Positions 6,004 through 10,025 of a DNA stretch of 10,025 nucleotides are shown here, piece by piece. Source of the DNA: Ruminococcaceae bacterium UBA7067 (GTDB taxonomy: Bacteria; Bacillota; Clostridia; Oscillospirales; Acutalibacteraceae). The notes beneath the pieces were generated by a model, which did no database searches, was not told the origin of the DNA, and was given only the letters and a program-made list of their open reading frames with translations. Location: the NCBI GenBank assembly GCA_002493755.1, contig DKZT01000042.1:1-10025 (forward strand). Direction: 5' to 3'. Position 1 is the stretch's first letter, and each line of letters opens with the position of its first letter. The position numbers and the translations under genes were made by a program.

Positions 6004-6029
6004 CCGCCTCTGCATTTTCGTAGAGGCGG
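6004..6029 (+). terminator. GC-rich stem-loop between convergent genes
   Basis: CCGCCTCT (6004-6011) pairs perfectly with AGAGGCGG (6022-6029), loop of 10. It starts 6 bases after the HTH stop and lies before the end of the opposing minus-strand operon. It has no T-tract on either side, so termination strength is doubtful. Confidence 0.5.
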
Positions 6030-6040
6030 CTGCTTATCAA

Positions 6041-6220
6041 TTAGTCATCATCTTCGTCATCCGACCAACCGGATATGATATGTAATTCACCCGAATCCAT
6101 ATCCATTGCCATATTATCTCCCATACGCATCAGCAAATCGCCGTCAGAGTCAATTGCCATATTGTCTGAGATTGTATGAGCAAAATCTCCGTCATCGTAG
6201 TCAAAAAAGTGTTTTCCCAT
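6041..6220 (-). CDS. Small, highly acidic, internally repeated protein (59 aa)
   Basis: A short minus-strand gene, start ATG at 6220, stop TAA at 6041. AAGGAG (6229-6234) lies 8 bases upstream. The product has 18 acidic and only 2 basic residues (K3, R32), and ends GWSDDEDDD. Two tandem repeats are visible: residues 19-34 (DNMAIDSDGDLLMRMG) and 35-51 (DNMAMDMDSGELHIISG), with DxDxGxL-like turns. The repeat is also visible in the DNA, so it is probably a recent duplication. The ribosome binding site overlaps the stop codon of the upstream HNH gene, so translation is coupled. No family that I can name with confidence. Strong acidity next to a nuclease raises the possibility of a DNA-mimic or partner/inhibitor role (inference). 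The repeat and strong RBS make me confident that it is a real gene. Confidence 0.75.
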   Translation of the reverse strand: MGKHFFDYDDGDFAHTISDNMAIDSDGDLLMRMGDNMAMDMDSGELHIISGWSDDEDDD

Positions 6221-6232
6221 AAATCAAACTCC

Positions 6233-6574
6233 TTACTCAATTCTAGTGATTTCGTGTTCTCTTGTTCCGTATATCCGTCTAACTTGATACAGGGATTCGT
6301 CAATCCAAAATGTGATTCTATCCGCAGCTTCTTCATTCGTTGCAATATTGGTGCAGAGTAAATTGCTTTTTTCGTTTGTTCCTCCGCAGGCTGACGGCAA
6401 TATATGATGAATATTCCACCCACAATATATTTTCTGCCCATGATAGTTTACAGAAAAGTTATTTTTACCATAGCCATCTTTACACATTAAATTCCCGTGA
6501 AAATCCTCTGCATACTGTTTGTTGCCGTAGCACTCTTCCCAAAATCGCAGAGCGTTATATTTATTGATTTTCAT
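6233..6574 (-). CDS. Small HNH-type endonuclease
   Basis: Protein of 113 residues. Residues 53-87 hold an HNH beta-beta-alpha metal motif: WNIHHILPSACGGTNEKSNL (53-72), then LCTNIATNEEAADR. H56/H57 and N71 are in the expected places. The third ligand position, usually histidine, appears to be asparagine (N76 or N80), an HNN variant that is known to be tolerated in the family. Cysteines 31, 51, 63 and 74 might bind a structural metal, although no clear CxxC pairs are seen. The in-frame ATG at 6598 is less likely than ATG 6574, which has GGAGG (6583-6587) 8 bases upstream. It heads a two-gene unit with the acidic 59-residue protein. Role in the element is unknown: homing, DNA processing, or toxin/defence. 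Confidence 0.8.
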   Translation of the reverse strand: MKINKYNALRFWEECYGNKQYAEDFHGNLMCKDGYGKNNFSVNYHGQKIYCGWNIHHILPSACGGTNEKSNLLCTNIATNEEAADRITFWIDESLYQVRRIYGTREHEITRIE

Positions 6575-6585
6575 TACCTTCACCT

Positions 6586-6650
6586 CCAATCCGGACAAAA
6601 AGTAAAACCATACACATTATGCGTGTATGGTCTCAATCTGTCCGAATTGG
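6586..6650 (-). repeat. 65-base two-part inverted repeat upstream of the HNH gene
   Basis: Outer arms CCAATCCGGACA (6586-6597) and TGTCCGAATTGG (6639-6650) pair at 11 of 12 positions. Inner arms ACCATACAC (6607-6615) and GTGTATGGT (6623-6631) pair perfectly around a 7-base loop. On the minus-strand transcript the outer stem ends inside the GGAGG of the HNH gene, so folding could limit its translation. Read as DNA it could be a double operator. Confidence 0.65.
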
Positions 6651-6699
6651 TACTTTACACGCATAACAACCAAGACGGTCACCTAAATGACTATCTAAG

Positions 6700-6838
6700 A
6701 AGTATGGTGTAAAGCTTTGATACAGCAACTGGGCCCACCTCAAAGGAGAGGAGAATCTCCCGGAGCCTATCTTGTGGGTTCTCAACGGCGTAACGAGAAT
6801 TTTAATCGACGTTGATAGTATCTTGGAATTACATATTT
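6700..6838 (+). ncRNA. Candidate structured RNA, multi-helix, unknown family
   Basis: Nested helices can be drawn without conflict: AAGTATG (6700-6706) with CATATTT (6832-6838); GATAC (6719-6723) with GTATC (6818-6822); GGGCCCAC (6731-6738) with GTGGGTTC (6774-6781); inside it GGAGA (6745-6749) with TCTCC (6756-6760); and TCAACG (6782-6787) with CGTTGA (6810-6815), directly stacked on the previous helix. The G-U pairs (three in total) work as pairs only on the plus strand. Together they form a closed long stem with a three-way junction. Bases 6840-6990 show no gene or clear structure. I do not recognise the family. Hypotheses to test are a 6S-like RNA or a transposon-associated RNA. Confidence 0.45.
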
Positions 6839-6912
6839 TAAGCTTGTAGAAGTTTTGAGTCCTTTGTCCTTTTCGGATTTCTCGTCGCTCCGTCATACAA
6901 ATTACTTCAAAT

Positions 6913-6940
6913 TTAACATAACCTACATCATAAATTATAT
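6913..6940 (+). promoter_or_regulatory. Possible promoter for the DUF6809 gene
   Basis: TTAACA (6913-6918) is followed after 16 bases by TTATAT (6935-6940), in an AT-rich stretch about 110 bases before the gene. The match is moderate only. Confidence 0.25.
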
Positions 6941-6996
6941 CTTGGAAAGTAAATAATGTCAATTAGAAAATCTGCGATTTGAAAATTCGCATACTC

Positions 6997-7042
6997 GCAC
7001 CTGCTTTTCGATTTTGCTAAACTGTAATCGAAAGGCAGGTGC
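6997..7042 (+). promoter_or_regulatory. 17-base stem-loop covering the RBS of the DUF6809 gene
   Basis: Bases 6997-7013 (GCACCTGCTTTTCGATT) pair with 7026-7042 over 17 positions with a single G-U, loop of 12. The only ribosome-binding-like bases of the next gene (AGGTG, 7037-7041) lie within the right arm. The likely effect is to hold back translation, especially of read-through transcripts, or to serve as an operator. Confidence 0.6.
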
Positions 7043-7049
7043 ATTATTT

Positions 7050-7349
7050 ATGTCACGGTTTATAGAAGAATTTTACTACGGAAATATTGATCCGCAGGCA
7101 CGCAGTACAAAAGAAAATAAGGCGGTGCAGAAGCAAATGGAAATCCTGATGAAGAACGAAGATTTGCTAACCAACGCCCTGACCGACAAGCCGAAGAAAT
7201 GGTTTCTCGACTATGTGAACGCTTGGGGTGTAGTCAACGGCGAATCCAATCTCGACAGCTTCATTATGGGTTTCCGCCTCGGAGCGAACTTCGCCTACGA
7301 AGCATTTATCTCAACCGAAACACCGTTTCAAGATTTGCTAAAAGAGTAA
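7050..7349 (+). CDS. DUF6809 family protein (99 aa)
   Basis: Small, mostly helical protein. It opens MSRFIEEFYYGNIDPQARS, the characteristic start of this family (ExFYYGNIxPQxR), and has the closing DSFIMGFRLGANFAYEAF helix. Function is unknown; members are common in clostridial integrative elements and prophages. The frame is open from TTG 7014, but that start lies in the hairpin loop; ATG 7050 matches the family N-terminus. The ribosome binding site is weak and buried in the hairpin just upstream. TnpV follows 131 bases later on the same strand; that gap holds no credible gene. Confidence 0.75.
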   Translation: MSRFIEEFYYGNIDPQARSTKENKAVQKQMEILMKNEDLLTNALTDKPKKWFLDYVNAWGVVNGESNLDSFIMGFRLGANFAYEAFISTETPFQDLLKE

Positions 7350-7480
7350 TTCTATTCCGAAAAAACGCCTCATTTTCAATGTTCGTCGTAAAAAGTGGCA
7401 TGAACAGTGGAATATTCGTTGTATTTTTTGTAATTGAGCTTTTTGGGCAATTAATTTAAGCACAAAGGAGGTTTTACTAT

Positions 7481-7849
7481 ATGAAATCAATATTTGAACA
7501 AATCGGCGGCACATACACAATGCAAGGTGATTACCGCTTGCCTAATCTTACTTTACCCGCCGAAGAACGCCATATCGGCGTATGGGGACAGCGTCGGCTC
7601 CGATATTTGAAGCAACACCGCAAAGTCCTTTATTACAATTTGCTTACTTCCGGCAAGCTCCATTCCCACCTCGCTGATACTGAAGAACAGGCACAGGAGC
7701 TTTTTTCTCGGCTGGTAAAAGAATACGCCGAAAAGGAAGGTGTCACGGAACAACTCAAAGCCACCGACCAAATGAAGTGGGTGCGGAAGATGAATAACAT
7801 GCGTAGTGTTGCTACAGAAATAGTTCTTAAAGAAATTATCTATATATAA
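7481..7849 (+). CDS. tnpV: TnpV-family transposon protein
   Basis: Protein of 122 residues, of the usual TnpV length. It has the family pattern: YRLPNLTLP (18-26), GVWGQRRLRYLKQHRKVLYY (33-52), LLTSGKLHSHLADTEEQAQE (54-73), then a helical C-terminus with KWVRKMNNMRS. TnpV proteins are named after an accessory gene of Tn4451-type mobilizable transposons and are now seen widely in clostridial elements; the biochemical role is not established. AAGGAGG (7465-7471) lies 9 bases before ATG. The stop TAA touches the following terminator. Confidence 0.85.
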   Translation: MKSIFEQIGGTYTMQGDYRLPNLTLPAEERHIGVWGQRRLRYLKQHRKVLYYNLLTSGKLHSHLADTEEQAQELFSRLVKEYAEKEGVTEQLKATDQMKWVRKMNNMRSVATEIVLKEIIYI

Positions 7850-7883
7850 AAATTACAGGCACGTTTTTGTGCCTGTAATTTTT
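7848..7883. terminator. Bidirectional terminator between convergent operons
   Basis: AAAAATTACAGGCAC (7848-7862) and GTGCCTGTAATTTTT (7869-7883) form a perfect 15-base stem with loop GTTTTT. The A/T ends give a U-tract on either strand. It serves tnpV on the plus strand and the HEPN-like/DGQHR operon on the minus strand. Confidence 0.9.
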
Positions 7884-7888
7884 ATGCG

Positions 7889-8701
7889 TCAATCGCTACT
7901 CAATAAAAGTTTGTTTATGTATTCCGAATCCAAATTATCTATGAGTATTGATTTAATCCAATCTATTTGTGAGTCTTGTAATTGGTCTGACAATTCGTTT
8001 TTTACTTCTTGAGCCACTATGAGTATACGGTTTAATGGAATTGCTAATACGGCATATTCAGGAAGAAAACAATACTTGTCCTTCTCATCAACAAAGTATG
8101 TAAGTGTTTTTTTGATTCCGAATTTAGTTATATCCTCTATTATGTCATCCCAAATATCGATTGTTTCAGGATCGTGAAATACACCATCTTTGTAATTAAC
8201 AATTTCTCTGCAATTTTTTAGCCAAAAATAAGCATTCATATTTTCTAATGTATTACTACAGAAGAAATCGGTTCGCTGAAACAAATCAACATAAGTGTGT
8301 ATAGTTCCGCCGTGGTCTGTCATTTCTTTTGGTTTATCATACTGTTCTCCGAGAGCAATTTTGAATTTATACAAATGTTTGTTTGCTCTTACTAAAACAA
8401 TATTTCTACAAAGAAGAGACGATCGCAAACCAAAATAAACTGAATAATAAAGTTTTATAGTTGCCCAAGTATAATTTTTACGAGAAAACGCATCTAACCC
8501 TTCAGAAAAAGATAACAATGATTTGTAATAAAAACTAAGAATATCGTCTTTTCGTGCATTAGAATACAAAGCAATATCTGAAGGATCTACTGTTGTTTTG
8601 TTGATGGTTTTTCCGGAATTGAAATCATGAAATGGAATTCCACTTGCTCCGGTAAATCTATTTCTGAAGATCTCTTGGCATTTTGTTGTATTAAAAGTCA
8701 T
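7889..8701 (-). CDS. Unknown protein with HEPN-like helical segment
   Basis: Protein of 270 residues, not recognised with certainty. Residues about 53-115 are helical and resemble HEPN-type domains: SFSEGLDAFSRKNYTWATIK then LYYSVYFGLRSSLLCRNIV, with the aromatic-rich YYxxYFxxRxxLL pattern. The catalytic Rx4-6H of HEPN ribonucleases is not clear; RANKH (105-109) has a shorter spacing. A second conserved-looking segment, CREIVNYKDGVFHD (164-177), follows. The C-terminal 90 residues are probably helical. ATG 8701 overlaps the stop of the upstream DGQHR gene by 11 bases, so the genes are coupled; GTG 8713 is in frame but less likely. The gene is AT-rich compared with the left part of the window. 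The coupling says that it works with the DGQHR protein. It could equally be a plain structural partner. Confidence 0.7.
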   Translation of the reverse strand: MTFNTTKCQEIFRNRFTGASGIPFHDFNSGKTINKTTVDPSDIALYSNARKDDILSFYYKSLLSFSEGLDAFSRKNYTWATIKLYYSVYFGLRSSLLCRNIVLVRANKHLYKFKIALGEQYDKPKEMTDHGGTIHTYVDLFQRTDFFCSNTLENMNAYFWLKNCREIVNYKDGVFHDPETIDIWDDIIEDITKFGIKKTLTYFVDEKDKYCFLPEYAVLAIPLNRILIVAQEVKNELSDQLQDSQIDWIKSILIDNLDSEYINKLLLSSD

Positions 8702-9995
8702 AATCAGATTCACCCGGAGTCTCGGAAATGAACGCTTCCTTTAAATTATCGATAACACGTTTTCTCGCAGTTCGACCATCCGTTGTTTCAATGTTTTTAG
8801 GGGTGATTAACTCAATATCTGAAAAATTAAACATTTTCACAATCACTTCTTGTTTGAAGCTTCTTTGAGCAACACATTTAGGCAAAACATTTTCCATAAA
8901 GAATTCAATTGCTCCAATAAATCCTGCTGCCTTATAAAAAATATTAGAAGAAATTGTACTCCATTTCGACACTTTATCTGCATGATATTTCAATGCATTA
9001 AAGTAGTTTTGAAGTACTGTTGCTTGTAAATTCAAACTGGTAACATTCTTTTCTTCAAGTTTACCATCGTGATCAACATATGATTTTAAGGCATTAACAA
9101 CAGTCGATAAATCCAACTTGCCTTTTCCTCTGGGCGTACCCGGGTATTTGATAACGTTGTAAAACGGAGAGTTTACATCTTCGTTTAAAATGCGAGCAAT
9201 ATCTTCTGCTCTATTTATAGCGTAGTTGCGATCCTCATCTGTAACACCATACAAGTCATATATCAAACTTTTAGGCACTGGCTTTTGCTCAGAGTTTATA
9301 TTCAGGAAAATCTTGGCTGCATCTTTTGTTTCCAAATTAATAGCAAGTGAGACAATAATTGTTTTATTCGCTAAATCAGGATCTTCTGTCATGGCGGCCT
9401 TAATGCCCTCTAAACGATGTTGTCCGTCAATCAACTGTGCTGCTCCGTAAAGTATCGGCAATTCTATTTCTGTTTCAGTTATAATAGGCAAACTCTTAGT
9501 GTATGTCCAGTTAATAACAAAAGTGTTCACAAACAAATTATCATCGAGAACATAATTTTTTATGGACATAATTCGCTGACGATTTAAAACACGTTGGACA
9601 GCACCTTCTTCAGTATCTTTTCCTCGTACAGCCACATAACTGATATTTGCCAAATCTTTCACACTCATTATAAGAGTATAGATGGTTATTCCATTTATCT
9701 CTGTGGAAATATATTTGTACTTTTTGTTTTCACCCATAACCTGACCTCGCCTATATTTCAGCAAAAAGACTTCAGTTCCATCTTTTTGCTCGGAGATAAA
9801 AGCTTTTTTATCGGAAGCAAAACTAATGGTTTTGTCCTCGCAGTACCGCATTATTTGAATCCGCAAAGCATCAAGCGGCTTTTTGGCACCAAATTCATAA
9901 TAATTATTCTCTATAATTTTATCATAAATTTGCTGAAGAGTTAGTCCTTCATCTTCGTTTTCTAAAACCTTTATTACAGCATCCGTTATTGTCAT
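8691..9995 (-). CDS. HARE-HTH plus DGQHR (DndB-like) domain protein
   Basis: Protein of 434 residues. Residues 1-80 form a HARE-HTH winged helix (MTITDAVIKVLENEDEGLTL, QQIYDKIIENNYYEF, then DALRIQIMRYCEDKT). This module is known from restriction-modification and chromatin proteins. Residues about 95-250 are a DGQHR domain of the DndB/ParB-nuclease-like group: QRVLNRQRIMSIKNYVL (134-150), the signature LIDGQHRLEGIK (188-199, D190 to R194), and AKIFLNINSEQKPVPKSLIY (227-246). Related proteins act with phosphorothioate (Dnd) and 7-deazaguanine (Dpd) DNA modification systems as regulators or nucleases, but no dnd or dpd modification gene is seen here. ATG 9995 has AGGAGA 6 bases upstream. The upstream region is cut by the window end, so more operon members may exist before it. 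Confidence 0.85.
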   Translation of the reverse strand: MTITDAVIKVLENEDEGLTLQQIYDKIIENNYYEFGAKKPLDALRIQIMRYCEDKTISFASDKKAFISEQKDGTEVFLLKYRRGQVMGENKKYKYISTEINGITIYTLIMSVKDLANISYVAVRGKDTEEGAVQRVLNRQRIMSIKNYVLDDNLFVNTFVINWTYTKSLPIITETEIELPILYGAAQLIDGQHRLEGIKAAMTEDPDLANKTIIVSLAINLETKDAAKIFLNINSEQKPVPKSLIYDLYGVTDEDRNYAINRAEDIARILNEDVNSPFYNVIKYPGTPRGKGKLDLSTVVNALKSYVDHDGKLEEKNVTSLNLQATVLQNYFNALKYHADKVSKWSTISSNIFYKAAGFIGAIEFFMENVLPKCVAQRSFKQEVIVKMFNFSDIELITPKNIETTDGRTARKRVIDNLKEAFISETPGESDYDF

Positions 9996-10025
9996 TATTA
10001 TCTCCTACAATAATAAATAAGGTTA

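Larger units (their letters stand above)
5157..10025. mobile_element. Integrative element in tRNA-Ser (one end seen, continues past window)
   Basis: The left border is the truncated tRNA-Ser. Contents fit an integrative or mobilizable element: recombinase-type repeats next to the border, an excisionase-like double-HTH protein, TnpV (first known from mobilizable transposons of the Tn4451 kind), DUF6809, a small HNH protein, and an AT-rich candidate defence operon. No integrase, relaxase or transfer gene is present in the visible part, so it could be a mobilizable island or a remnant. Whether all cargo to 10025 is one element or several nested ones is not shown. Confidence 0.6.

Noticed and set aside
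6700..6838. Retron msr/msd or group II intron fragment
   Set aside because: No reverse transcriptase gene in the window and no domain V signature.
6633..6962. Minus-strand frame of 109 residues
   Set aside because: No ribosome binding site, overlaps the inverted repeat and the structured RNA, and composition is unlike a folded protein.
7379..7459. Short plus-strand frame between the DUF6809 and tnpV genes
   Set aside because: 26 residues, hydrophobic, but no ribosome binding site and nothing conserved that I recognise.

Overview
The window reads as low-GC Firmicute DNA, most likely a gut Clostridia (Oscillospiraceae/Ruminococcus-like) genome. The signs are strong AGGAGG-type ribosome binding sites, long T-tailed hairpins, an SPFH-RtcB locus of clostridial type, and accessory genes of the TnpV, DUF6809 and small HNH kinds that are frequent in clostridial integrative elements. 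This is inference from gene content; there is no rRNA or other marker gene to fix the taxon.

Left part (1-5090): an RNA-repair locus, all on the plus strand. Two WYL-domain proteins overlap by ATGA (1-1203, 1200-2111) and end in an intrinsic terminator. A roughly 535-base gene-free stretch follows. It holds a tRNA-like RNA with a consensus T-arm, a long variable-arm hairpin and an anticodon-like arm, and then further hairpins including a GNRA tetraloop. Next come an SPFH/band-7 protein (2647-3750) with three copies of a beta-type repeat before the SPFH domain and no membrane helix, and the RNA ligase RtcB (3822-5030). A reasonable model is that the WYL proteins sense RNA damage and control RtcB, with the tRNA-like RNA as substrate, sensor or decoy. 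No RtcA or archease gene is present.

Junction (5061-5420): the 3' half of a tRNA-Ser(CGA) gene lies on the minus strand, with its hairpin terminator still attached on the left. It is cut off in the anticodon stem. This is what remains when an element integrates into a tRNA gene, so the chromosome appears to lie to the left and an integrative element to the right. Two adjacent 21-base direct repeats, and a further 11-base repeat also spaced by 21, sit just inside the element and look like recombinase or accessory-factor sites.

Element cargo (5425-10025): a double-HTH excisionase-like protein; a minus-strand pair made of a small HNH nuclease and a 59-residue, very acidic, internally repeated protein; a 475-base gene-free stretch with a long inverted repeat and a well-folding candidate RNA; DUF6809 and TnpV proteins; then, on the minus strand behind a bidirectional terminator, an AT-rich two-gene operon. 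That operon encodes a HARE-HTH/DGQHR (DndB-like) protein and a protein with a HEPN-like helical segment, and is a candidate defence module. The integrase and the other end of the element are outside the window.
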